NCBI GenBank assembly: GCA_045046905.1
Contig: JASFYU010000050.1
Span: forward strand, 1 to 17,517
Length of the DNA stretch: 17,517 bases
Reading direction: 5' to 3'
Origin: JASFYU01 sp045046905
GTDB taxonomy: Bacteria; Bacteroidota; Bacteroidia; Flavobacteriales; Flavobacteriaceae
Shown here: one piece after another, positions 6,388-14,145 of the stretch
How positions within the stretch are numbered: the first letter of the stretch is position 1
Layout: each line of letters starts with the position of its first letter
Translations under genes and position numbers: made by a program
The notes under the pieces: model-generated
Databases searched by the model: none
What the model saw: the letters and a program-made list of their open reading frames with translations, nothing else
What the model was told of the DNA's origin: nothing

Positions 6388-8601
6388 TTATTTCACTTGT
6401 ACAAATGATTGTAGAAGTTCACGTACTTTTTTAATATTTTCAACATAGTACTTGGCCGAGGTCTTTTGTCTTCCTACTTTGACAGTTACCGTACGCTCAG
6501 GCAATTCCTGAAACATAAACTCATCCGTCCAGTCGTCACCGATAGCAAAGACAAAATCATAGGTGTCTTCGCCCAAAACGCGAACCGTCGCACGCCCTTT
6601 GTTGACATTGCTGCTCTTAATTTCCATAACCTTATTGCCGTTCAGTACGCTGAGGTCGTCATTGGCTATTAAACTGGTCAATACGGTATTCAGTTCTGTG
6701 GCCCTTAGATTTCCAAAATCGGGGTCGGTCTTACGGTAATGCCATGCGAGAGAATAGTTTTTTTCCTCGATAAAACTTCCGGGAGTTCGATCTACAAAAG
6801 ATTCCAAGACAGGGCGAATTTTCTCCATCCAATCGTTCTTGACATTTTCTAACATCCGAAATTTTTCGCCGTCTTGAGAGATCCATACCCCATGCTCTAC
6901 AATCATATTGTATTTTTTTGGTATGAACCAGCGGGTAAACGTATCCTTGTCGCGACCACTGACCAAATACAGTACGGTGTTTTCCTGTTTGCTTAAGGCA
7001 TCTAAGAGCTCGTAGAGTTCGGCATCGGGCCCTGCTTTTTGGGGATCGTTATGAAAGCCTGTCAGGGTCCCGTCATAATCTAAGAATAGCAGTCTTTTAG
7101 TAGCTTTTGAATAGTCCTCTAGAATTGTATTCAAGCGATTATCGGTTAACCTTTTAGAAACCTTTGCCGCATCACGATCTTTTTGGGCTTTAAGTGAATT
7201 CATAAAACTATTCGCCCATTTCTCTACATTATAGCGCTCCAAACGTTTTTGAAGCTGTGTATTCCTTGCTTGTTGTTCTTCTTTGGGCATATTGAGGGCC
7301 TCATAAAGGGTATCGGCAATCTGCTCGAAATTATTGGGGTTAATCAAGAGCGACTCGTTCATTTCATTGGCAGAACCTGCCATTTCACTTAAAATCAAAA
7401 CCCCTGTTTTATCAGTACGTGTAGCGATATATTCCTTGGCGACAAGGTTCATGCCATCGCGCAAAGGGGTCAGCCAGGCAATATCACTCGAGGTATATAA
7501 GTCGATAAGGTTTTCAAAGGGCATGGAGCGATAAAAATACCAAATGGGTGTCCAACTAACAGTCGAAAATTCTCCGTTGATACGGCCTACCAACTCATCG
7601 ACCTCTTTCTTTAATAACTGGTATTGCGGAACGTTGGAACGAGAGGGGACGGCCAAGACAATCAACCGCACCTTCTCTTTGTATTGCGGATATTTGTTCA
7701 GAAAATATTCAAAGGCATTTAGGCGCTTGGCAATGCCCTTTGAATAATCTAAACGGTCGATAGAGAGAATGAATCTGGCCTCTGGGTCTGATTTTTTATG
7801 GGCTCCGAGGCGTTGTTGTAGTTCTGATTGTTGATTAGCAGGTCTTTGATAATGTTCTTTGGCAGCCTCACTGAATTTTTTATAATCAATGCCCATCGGA
7901 AAGGGATCGACTTTGATGATCCTATTATCTTGATAAATATCGTTAAAGCTTACTTCTAATCCTAAAAGTCTACGTACCGAGCTTAAAAAATGGCGCTCGT
8001 AGTCATAGGTGTGAAAACCAATAAGGTCAGAGCCTAGAAGTCCTTCCAATATTTCTTCACGCCAAGGTAGGGTTCTAAAAATCTCATAGGAAGGAAAGGG
8101 GATATGAAGAAAGAAGCCAATCGAGATATTGGGTCGCTTCTCCCTAATCAGTTGAGGTACCAACATAAGTTGGTAGTCATGCACCCATATAATATCATCA
8201 TCACTCGCCTTTTCCAAGATGGCATCGGCAAATTTTTGATTCACGGCCTTATAGGTATTCCAACTATCTAATTCAAATTCGGAATATTCTAAAAAGTAAT
8301 GAAAAAGGGGCCATATGGTTCGGTTACTAAACCCATAATAAAATCCGTCGACTTCATCGGCGGTCAATTCGACTTTAGAACACCCATGTTCCGCAAGGGC
8401 CTTGTCGATATCTTTAGAGAGCTTCTCAGGAATCTCCTCATCGGTCAGTCCGCTCCATCCGATCCAAAGACTATCACCTCCGGAGTGAACCGATTTCATG
8501 CCCGTTGCCAAGCCCCCAACACTTGGTACTGCGGTAATGGTTTCGTTGCTAATTTGCAATTGTACAGGTAGTCTATTTGAGATTATGATAGTTTTGCCCA
8601 T
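6388..8601 (-). CDS. otsAB: Bifunctional trehalose-6-phosphate synthase/phosphatase (OtsA-OtsB fusion)
   Basis: The 737-residue cytoplasmic enzyme has an N-terminal GT20 synthase domain (about 1-460) and a C-terminal HAD phosphatase domain (about 500-737). Together they make trehalose from UDP-glucose and glucose-6-phosphate via trehalose-6-phosphate. Synthase motifs: SNRLP near the N-terminus, GGLATG (29-34), WVHDYQLM (139-146), HIPFPS (166-171), IDRLDYSKG (281-289) with the donor-binding Arg/Lys, and LRDGMNLVAKE (380-390). Phosphatase motifs: FLDYDGTL with nucleophile Asp508 and Asp510, SGRD (548-551) and GDDWTDE (688-694). I chose the ATG at 8601-8599 because MGKTIIISNRLPV matches the usual family start; the frame stays open to a TTG at 8634, which would add 11 unconserved polar residues. 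It is transcribed divergently from the GH15 gene, which fits joint control of trehalose level, probably under osmotic or other stress. Confidence 0.95.
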   Translation of the reverse strand: MGKTIIISNRLPVQLQISNETITAVPSVGGLATGMKSVHSGGDSLWIGWSGLTDEEIPEKLSKDIDKALAEHGCSKVELTADEVDGFYYGFSNRTIWPLFHYFLEYSEFELDSWNTYKAVNQKFADAILEKASDDDIIWVHDYQLMLVPQLIREKRPNISIGFFLHIPFPSYEIFRTLPWREEILEGLLGSDLIGFHTYDYERHFLSSVRRLLGLEVSFNDIYQDNRIIKVDPFPMGIDYKKFSEAAKEHYQRPANQQSELQQRLGAHKKSDPEARFILSIDRLDYSKGIAKRLNAFEYFLNKYPQYKEKVRLIVLAVPSRSNVPQYQLLKKEVDELVGRINGEFSTVSWTPIWYFYRSMPFENLIDLYTSSDIAWLTPLRDGMNLVAKEYIATRTDKTGVLILSEMAGSANEMNESLLINPNNFEQIADTLYEALNMPKEEQQARNTQLQKRLERYNVEKWANSFMNSLKAQKDRDAAKVSKRLTDNRLNTILEDYSKATKRLLFLDYDGTLTGFHNDPQKAGPDAELYELLDALSKQENTVLYLVSGRDKDTFTRWFIPKKYNMIVEHGVWISQDGEKFRMLENVKNDWMEKIRPVLESFVDRTPGSFIEEKNYSLAWHYRKTDPDFGNLRATELNTVLTSLIANDDLSVLNGNKVMEIKSSNVNKGRATVRVLGEDTYDFVFAIGDDWTDEFMFQELPERTVTVKVGRQKTSAKYYVENIKKVRELLQSFVQVK

Positions 8602-8667
8602 GATTTGGTTTTTTTGCCGATGTTTTGATTTCAATGTCTATAAATTTCGACAAATTGCAGCGTAAAA

Positions 8668-8688
8668 ACAATTGTAAGGAACAATTGT
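8668..8688. promoter_or_regulatory. Two palindromic ACAATTGT sites in direct repeat between otsAB and GH15
   Basis: ACAATTGT, itself a perfect palindrome, occurs at 8668-8675 and 8681-8688, 13 nt from start to start. It lies in the roughly 100-nt space between the divergent start codons. A related CAAATTGC is at 8651-8658, and a further CAATTGTA lies inside otsAB at 8557-8564. On the minus strand each site also reads TACAATTG, one base from the -7 consensus TAnnTTTG. The sites may be an operator, a promoter for otsAB, or both. Confidence 0.4.
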
Positions 8689-8705
8689 ACTGATATTTTT
8701 ATGGA

Positions 8706-10508
8706 ATGGATAATTTAGACTACGGAATAATAGGGAATTGTAGAAGTGCTGCATTGATATCTAAGACGGGATCTCTTGATTGGTGTTGTTTGCCTGAATT
8801 TGACTCGTCATCAGTCTTTGCAAAATTACTCGACGATAGGATCGGAGGCAGCTTTGAGATACATGTTGATGCAGATTATAAGATTGAGCAACATTATAAG
8901 AAGCATACAGCAGTTCTAATCACGCATTTCTCAAATGGTGAAGATTCTTTTGAGATTAAAGACTTTATGCCGCGTTATCGCAAAGAGGGCGGAGGTTATA
9001 ATTCGCCACCCGAAGTGGTTCGTTATTTTAAACATATGTCTGGCAAGCCTAAATTCAAGGTATTATACGACCCTAAACTGGAGTATGCCTTAGGAGAGAC
9101 AAAGACATACGTAAAAAAGAACTTTGTGGTAAGCCTGACCCATGGTGAGAAATTCGACACCTTCTTTCTGTATACTTCGTTCAACAAAAACGCGGTTTTA
9201 GAAGGCCGTGAGATAGAATTGACCGATGACGGTTATTTTTTATTGGGCTATAATGAGAAAATATTTCAACCCACCGTTCGTAAAATGTATACCGAGTTAG
9301 AGCGTACCAAGGTGTATTGGTTGAATTGGAGCAGCAAAACGCCCACATATAAAAAATATGATGCAGAAATAAGCCGAAGTGCCATTACTTTAAAGCTGTT
9401 GAGTTATGATAAAACCGGTGCTGTTTTGGCCGCCGCAACTACCTCATTGCCAGAAACCATTGGTGAGGTACGTAATTGGGATTACCGCTTTTGTTGGATC
9501 CGTGATGCCTCAATGGTCATAAAAGTTATGGGGGATCTTGGGCATAAGAATGTTGCTCGAAGGTACTTACAGTTTATAGTAGACCTTATTCCTGATAAAG
9601 ACGAGAAGCTGCAGATTATGTATGGCATCAATCGTGAAAAAAAACTGACTGAGCAGACCTTGGAGCATTTGAGCGGTTATAAGGGATCAAAACCTGTTCG
9701 GGTAGGCAATGCCGCCTACAAGCAAAAACAAAATGATATCTATGGTATTTTGATGGATGTTATTTATGAACAGCTCGCAAAATATTCAACCGATATTGAA
9801 AATGGCGAAGAGTTGTGGGGTATTACTAAGGGTATTGTTTGGATTGTTTCAAATCACTGGAAGGAAGCAGATAAGGGTATATGGGAGTTTAGGGCCGAAG
9901 ATCGCCATTTTACCTTTTCGAAAGTATTATGCTGGGTCGCTATTGATCGTGCTATTAAAGTAGCCCGAATTCTACGTAAGACCAGAAAACTGGAAAAATG
10001 GACGCAGCTAGAGCAAGAAATTAAACGTGATATTCATGAGAATGCATGGAACGCCAAGGTGAACGCCTTTACGCAGTCCTATGGGTCCAATGATCTCGAT
10101 GCCTCGGTCTTGCTGATGGAATCGTACGGGTTTATTAATGCACGAGACCCAAAATTCGTGAGTACTGTAAAAGCTATTGAGGAAAATTTAAGTAATGATG
10201 GCTTGTTGTACCGCTATAAGAACGAAGATGATTTTGGGCTGCCCTCATCCTCTTTCACCATTTGTACTTTTTGGTTTATCAACAGTTTGTTTAAGATAGG
10301 GGAAGAAGAAAAGGCAAGGGCGCATTTTGATCGATTATTAAGCTATAGTAATCATTTAGGTCTTTTTAGCGAAGACATTGATTTTAAGACAAAAAGACTA
10401 TTAGGTAATTTTCCGCAAGCCTATTCGCATTTGGCCTTGATTGAGTGTGCCATCAATTTTTCTAGGAAAGAAAGTGAAGATCAGGTATTGGAATCAATGC
10501 GAGAATAA
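8706..10508 (+). CDS. GH15 family glycoside hydrolase, probable trehalase or glucoamylase
   Basis: The 600-residue protein has no signal peptide, so it is cytoplasmic. The N-terminal beta-sandwich domain opens with DYGIIGNCRSAALI and GSLDWCCLPEFDS, the usual start of bacterial GH15 proteins. The (alpha/alpha)6 catalytic domain begins near residue 240 with NWDYRFCWIRDAS (257-269). GIWEFR contains Glu394, at the position of the catalytic acid. The second catalytic Glu of characterised members normally sits in an E-G-x-F context before CxFW; here that place reads DDFGLPSSSF (508-517) before CTFWF, so the base residue is not obvious. Family enzymes hydrolyse alpha-glucosides with inversion; some bacterial ones are trehalases. 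Divergent pairing with otsAB favours trehalose turnover. The start at 8706 is preferred because the ATG at 8701 is in another frame and meets a stop at once. Confidence 0.88.
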   Translation: MDNLDYGIIGNCRSAALISKTGSLDWCCLPEFDSSSVFAKLLDDRIGGSFEIHVDADYKIEQHYKKHTAVLITHFSNGEDSFEIKDFMPRYRKEGGGYNSPPEVVRYFKHMSGKPKFKVLYDPKLEYALGETKTYVKKNFVVSLTHGEKFDTFFLYTSFNKNAVLEGREIELTDDGYFLLGYNEKIFQPTVRKMYTELERTKVYWLNWSSKTPTYKKYDAEISRSAITLKLLSYDKTGAVLAAATTSLPETIGEVRNWDYRFCWIRDASMVIKVMGDLGHKNVARRYLQFIVDLIPDKDEKLQIMYGINREKKLTEQTLEHLSGYKGSKPVRVGNAAYKQKQNDIYGILMDVIYEQLAKYSTDIENGEELWGITKGIVWIVSNHWKEADKGIWEFRAEDRHFTFSKVLCWVAIDRAIKVARILRKTRKLEKWTQLEQEIKRDIHENAWNAKVNAFTQSYGSNDLDASVLLMESYGFINARDPKFVSTVKAIEENLSNDGLLYRYKNEDDFGLPSSSFTICTFWFINSLFKIGEEEKARAHFDRLLSYSNHLGLFSEDIDFKTKRLLGNFPQAYSHLALIECAINFSRKESEDQVLESMRE

Positions 10509-10525
10509 CACCAATTTAGCTATCG

Positions 10526-10550
10526 ATTAATCCCTCATTGAGGGTTTAAT
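10526..10550 (+). terminator. Long hairpin after the GH15 gene, likely terminator
   Basis: ATTAA-T-CCCTC pairs with GAGGG-T-TTAAT around the loop ATT, giving ten base pairs with one T-T mismatch. It starts 18 nt after the GH15 stop codon. A second palindromic element (10548-10567) abuts it. The following T-run is weak, but the position suits transcript ending for GH15. Confidence 0.55.
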
Positions 10551-10567
10551 TCCCCGAGGCTTGCCTC
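10548..10567. repeat. Palindromic element AATTCCCC-GAGGC-TT-GCCTC
   Basis: GAGGC (10556-10560) and GCCTC (10563-10567) form a perfect stem with a TT centre, preceded by AATTCCCC. It resembles 2764-2788 and the centres of the repeats at 524-590 and 2897-2962, so this is the least damaged copy of a REP-like family in the window. Confidence 0.5.
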
Positions 10568-10638
10568 TAAATGAAAAATGTTTTTTCGGAAGCATACCTT
10601 GTACCCTTGGGTCGAGGTTGTTGAGTAGTGGCAATAAA

Positions 10639-10668
10639 AAACCCGTCCACCAACTGGTGAACGGGTTT
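10639..10668 (-). terminator. Intrinsic terminator of the marR-fadN-fadA-fadE operon
   Basis: On the minus strand the stem is AAACCCGT/ACGGGTTT (8 bp), one mismatch, then four more pairs and a four-base loop. It is followed directly by T-rich sequence (TTTTATTG). It lies about 40 nt past the fadE stop codon, the classical position and form for rho-independent termination. On the plus strand it could also stop read-through from GH15, although the T-tract on that side is poor. Confidence 0.8.
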
Positions 10669-10707
10669 CCTTTAGGTCTAATGACAAAACAAAAGCTCTA
10701 AATTGAA

Positions 10708-12504
10708 TTAGTCAAAGGTATACCCATTGTCGGCTGCTACCTTATCGGCAATTTGTATGCGTAAAGCTGCAACATTAGGGTTATTGGTATATTTTGTAAA
10801 ACGTTTTAGCCCCATAAGCATCATACGCTGTTCGTCACCTTCGGCAAATGAGATTATGGCTTCTTTTCCTTTTTGAATGATAGTTTCGGTAGCATTGTAC
10901 AGGTACAATTGTGACATCGCTATTTGAACGGCTTGTTTCTCTTCTCCAAATCGTTTGGCATTTTTCTCGGTCCTGAGTAGGGTAGATTCTGCCATATATA
11001 TTTCAATCATTATATCAGCGGCTGCCAACATCAGTTGCTGATGTTTTTCCAATTCGGGGCCAAATTTCTGAATGGCACTACCGGCAACCATTAGGAATAC
11101 CTTTTTTAAGCGTGCTACCAAATCTTTTTCTTCGGCAAATAGCGCAGAGAAATCAGGGGCGTCAAAGGAGGGGATTCCCATTAATTCTTCTCCGACCGCT
11201 GTTGCAGGGCCTAATAGATCTACATGGCCTTTCATTGCTTTTTTTACCAACATACCAACGGCCAGCATACGGTTGATTTCATTAGTGCCTTCATAAATAC
11301 GTGAAATTCGGGCATCACGCCAAGCCTTTTCCATCGGGGCATCTGCACTAAAGCCCATGCCGCCGAAAATTTGTATGCCTTCATCGGCAGTGTGCTGCAA
11401 ATCCTCAGAAACGGCCACCTTTAGAATAGAACATTCAATAGCATATTCCTCAACGCCTTTCAACTCAGCTTCTTGATGTGAATTACCTTCTGATTCTCGA
11501 ATGGTGATCCTGTCTTCTATGTTTTTAGCGGCGCGATAACTAGCAGCCTCACCAGCATAGGTATTGGTGGCAATAGTAGCGATTTTTGCTTTGATGGCAC
11601 CAAAACTCATGATAGGCACTTTGAACTGAATTCTTTCATTTGCGTATTTAACAGCCGCCCCAATAACCCTTCTTTGGCCATCTAAACAGGCGGCAGCCAA
11701 TTTAATACGTCCAATATTCAAGGCATTTATAGCAATTTTAAATCCATTTCCTCTTTCTGATAGCATATTCTCTACAGGAACTTTGGTATTGCTAAAGAAC
11801 ACTTGACGGGTAGAGGAGGAGTGGATTCCTAGTTTGTTTTCCTCTTCACCCATGGTGATTCCGTTACTGGAGTCATTTTCTACTATGAATCCGGTAATAT
11901 TCTTATCATCGCCTATTCTGGCAAATACAATGAACACATTACAGAAGCCGGCATTGGAAATCCACATTTTTTGACCAGAAATCAAATAGTGTTTTCCGTC
12001 ATCGGATAATACGGCTTTTGTTTTTCCTGAATTAGCATCAGAACCCGCTCCAGGCTCTGTTAGGCAATACGCTCCGAACCATTCACCTGTAGCCAATTTG
12101 GGGCCATATTTTTTCTTTTGTTCTTCGGTGCCGTACAGAATAATCGGCATGGTGCCAATACCTGTGTGTGCCCCAAAGGCGGTGCTAAAAGACCCTGTTG
12201 CCCCTGAAATATAATCACAGACCAACATGGTAGATACAAAACCCATTCCCATACCGCCGTACGCTTGAGGAACGGCAATACCCAATAAACCCAATTCACC
12301 TGCCTTACGCATGGTTTCCTCGGTAAAGGCATAGTCTTTCTTTTCAAACTTTTCCCAATGTGCCCAAAGTTCGCGATCTACGAATTCTTTGGTGCTATCA
12401 CGCATCATTTTTTGCTCTTCAGATAAATCTTCCAAAGTAAAAATGTCTTCGCACTTGGTTTCTTTTACTAGAAATTGGCCTCCTCGTAGTATGTCGTTGC
12501 TCAT
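10708..12504 (-). CDS. fadE: Acyl-CoA dehydrogenase, VLCAD/FadE-like
   Basis: The 598-residue flavoprotein oxidises fatty acyl-CoA to trans-2-enoyl-CoA, the first step of beta-oxidation, in the cytoplasm. It shows the ordinary acyl-CoA dehydrogenase core: the N-terminal helical domain with GELGLLGIAVPQAYGG, the central beta domain with YCLTEPGAGSDANS (147-159) and GQKMWISNAG (177-186), and the C-terminal helical domain with QIFGGMGF (378-385) and RIYEGTNEINR (402-412). Glu405 in YEGT is the expected catalytic base. An extra C-terminal region of about 170 residues makes it the long type, close in length to B. subtilis FadE (about 594 residues) and to mitochondrial VLCAD. It is the last gene of the operon after fadN and fadA, separated from fadA by a decayed four-helix-bundle cassette and followed by an intrinsic terminator. 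Its electron acceptor, presumably ETF, is not encoded here. Confidence 0.95.
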   Translation of the reverse strand: MSNDILRGGQFLVKETKCEDIFTLEDLSEEQKMMRDSTKEFVDRELWAHWEKFEKKDYAFTEETMRKAGELGLLGIAVPQAYGGMGMGFVSTMLVCDYISGATGSFSTAFGAHTGIGTMPIILYGTEEQKKKYGPKLATGEWFGAYCLTEPGAGSDANSGKTKAVLSDDGKHYLISGQKMWISNAGFCNVFIVFARIGDDKNITGFIVENDSSNGITMGEEENKLGIHSSSTRQVFFSNTKVPVENMLSERGNGFKIAINALNIGRIKLAAACLDGQRRVIGAAVKYANERIQFKVPIMSFGAIKAKIATIATNTYAGEAASYRAAKNIEDRITIRESEGNSHQEAELKGVEEYAIECSILKVAVSEDLQHTADEGIQIFGGMGFSADAPMEKAWRDARISRIYEGTNEINRMLAVGMLVKKAMKGHVDLLGPATAVGEELMGIPSFDAPDFSALFAEEKDLVARLKKVFLMVAGSAIQKFGPELEKHQQLMLAAADIMIEIYMAESTLLRTEKNAKRFGEEKQAVQIAMSQLYLYNATETIIQKGKEAIISFAEGDEQRMMLMGLKRFTKYTNNPNVAALRIQIADKVAADNGYTFD

Positions 12505-12517
12505 AACGGTTGTTTAA

Positions 12518-12943
12518 GATTGGAATCAAGAGCCAAGAACCAAGACTTTTAAACAGAAAGACTTGATTTGAATCTAGATATCATTTTTTGTAACTCCTTT
12601 ATTTTTAATTCGGTAAACTTTTCTTCAGGAATATACCCCTCATTAAAAGTTATTATAAGTTGCGTTTCCCAGTCAAAGGAAGAGCCTAAACTAGGTTCCA
12701 AGTAATTGTTAAAATATGTGTTCGTGCTTTTACTTGATCCTTCTACACTATGGGAGAGCATTGAAACAGCACATTGATTCATCTGACTTGTTAACCCATA
12801 TTTTTCATAATCAGAAAACTATTTTGTCATCGAATATGATTTAGAAACTAAGTCCATGTTATTTTTCGGATGTTTAATTTTTTGAAATTATGCATTTGTA
12901 AAATATTGTTTCCAAACCGTCTTGTTTCCAAGCTCTTAAATCT
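12518..12943 (-). mobile_element. Decayed four-helix-bundle cassette between fadA and fadE
   Basis: The 446-nt space between the fadA stop and the fadE start is filled by a four-helix-bundle pseudogene with imperfect inverted repeats at its ends. AAGAGCCAAGAACCAAGAC (12528-12546) matches the reverse complement of 12919-12937 at 15 of 19 positions, and AGATT lies just outside on both sides. The end next to the fadA stop carries TCTTAAATCT (12934-12943), also found at the matching end of the cassette between fadN and fadA. No transposase is present, so if it moved it did so with outside help or by recombination. Confidence 0.5.
12549..12895 (-). pseudogene. Four-helix-bundle (23S rRNA IVS family) pseudogene
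   Basis: The minus strand starts ATGCATAATTTC (MHNFKKLNIR), the family start also seen in the intact gene at 14189-14542. One frame change near 12861-12867 is needed to continue as NNMDLVSKSYSMTK. An in-frame TAG follows at 12821-12819, then FSDYEKYGLTSQ and the rest of the fold to a TAA at 12551-12549. The stretch after the stop is open for 77 codons from an ATG at 12782. It includes LGSSFDWETQLIITFNEGYIPEEKF, typical of this family, but the usual PSNIAEG motif has become LSHSVEG. With a frameshift, a stop and a damaged core motif it is not functional as a full-length protein. Expression of the 77-residue remainder is possible but unlikely to matter. It lies in the operon, in the same orientation as its neighbours. 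Confidence 0.8.
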
Positions 12944-12950
12944 TTTTTTT

Positions 12951-14141
12951 CTAGTTTAAGAACTCATAAATACCCGCAGCACCTTGCCCGGTACCTACGC
13001 ACATGGTTACCATACCGTATTTTCCTTGCATATTTCGCTTGCGCATTTCATCGAACAACTGTACCGATAATTTTGCTCCAGTACATCCTAAAGGGTGCCC
13101 CAAGGCAATGGCACCTCCATTAACGTTTACAATCTCTTTGTTTAGGTCTAATTCTCTGATTACAGCTAGAGACTGTGACGCAAAGGCTTCATTCAATTCG
13201 ATGAGTTCAATATCTTCTTGTTTTAACCCTGCTTGTTTCAGTGCTTTCGGAATCGCTTTTACGGGTCCGATACCCATAATCCTTGGTTCTACCCCGGCAG
13301 CGGCATAATTGACCAATCTGGCAATAGGTTCTAGATTCAATTCTTTAACCATTTCTTCGCTCATGACCATTACAAATGCCGCACCGTCACTCATTTGTGA
13401 GGAATTACCAGCAGTAACACTTCCGCCTGCAGCAAAAACTGCCCGTAGTTTATTTAGGACCTCTATTGAAGTTCCTTTTCTTGGCCCCTCATCTTTGGTT
13501 ACTGTATATGTTTTTGTCGCTTTTTTTCCATTGGCATCAACATAGATCTGTTCTACTTTGATGGGTACTATCTGGTCTTGAAAACGGTCTTCGGCCTGAG
13601 CTCTCAATGCTTTCATATGCGAATTATAAGCAAACTCATCTTGGTCTTCTCTCGATACCTTGAACTGATTTGCTACGGCTTCGGCGGTATTACCCATGCC
13701 CCAGTAGTAGTCTTCATGGCCTGATTTTGCCAGATCATAGTTTAACTCAGTTTTATACCCTGTCATGGGCACGGAGCTCATGCTTTCAGCACCTCCGGCA
13801 ATGATACAATCGGCCATTCCTGATTGAATTTTAGCCGTTGCAATGCCAATAGTCTCAACACCCGATGAGCAAAATCGATTTACGGTTACCCCAGGAACGT
13901 CAACAATATCTAGACCCATTAGTGAAATTAGACGAGCCATATTCAGCCCTTGAGCTCCTTCAGGCATAGCATTGCCAACAATGACATCATCAATACGTTT
14001 CTTGTCTAGTTGCGGCAATTCTTTCATCATGAATTGAATGGTTTCAGCGGCCAGTTCGTCAGTTCGCTTAAAACGAAATACTCCTTTGGGTGCTTTGCCA
14101 ACTGCTGTTCGATATGCTTTTACTATGTATGCTGTTCTCAT
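12951..14141 (-). CDS. fadA: Acetyl-CoA C-acyltransferase (3-ketoacyl-CoA thiolase)
   Basis: The 396-residue thiolase cleaves 3-ketoacyl-CoA with CoA to acetyl-CoA and a shortened acyl-CoA, the last step of the beta-oxidation cycle. Catalytic features are all present: nucleophile Cys91 in NRFCSSG, NEAFA (317-321), His349 in GGAIALGHPLG, and Cys381 in CVGTGQG near the C-terminus. Length and motif spacing are normal for degradative thiolases. It lies between fadN and fadE in the same orientation, so the three enzymes can run a full cycle. Both flanking spaces are occupied by four-helix-bundle cassettes, and the inverted repeat of the upstream cassette begins four bases before its ATG, so its translation start region is derived from that element. 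It has no Shine-Dalgarno. Confidence 0.95.
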   Translation of the reverse strand: MRTAYIVKAYRTAVGKAPKGVFRFKRTDELAAETIQFMMKELPQLDKKRIDDVIVGNAMPEGAQGLNMARLISLMGLDIVDVPGVTVNRFCSSGVETIGIATAKIQSGMADCIIAGGAESMSSVPMTGYKTELNYDLAKSGHEDYYWGMGNTAEAVANQFKVSREDQDEFAYNSHMKALRAQAEDRFQDQIVPIKVEQIYVDANGKKATKTYTVTKDEGPRKGTSIEVLNKLRAVFAAGGSVTAGNSSQMSDGAAFVMVMSEEMVKELNLEPIARLVNYAAAGVEPRIMGIGPVKAIPKALKQAGLKQEDIELIELNEAFASQSLAVIRELDLNKEIVNVNGGAIALGHPLGCTGAKLSVQLFDEMRKRNMQGKYGMVTMCVGTGQGAAGIYEFLN

Positions 14142-14145
14142 GTAC

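Noticed and set aside
8599..8634. TTG start for OtsAB, 11 codons upstream
   Set aside because: The extra residues are unconserved and polar, and the ATG at 8601 gives the normal family N-terminus directly before SNRLP.
12887..12895. ATTATGCAT, a half-match to the palindrome upstream of marR
   Set aside because: It is simply the start of the MHNF coding sequence of the pseudogene read from the other strand. No second half is present.
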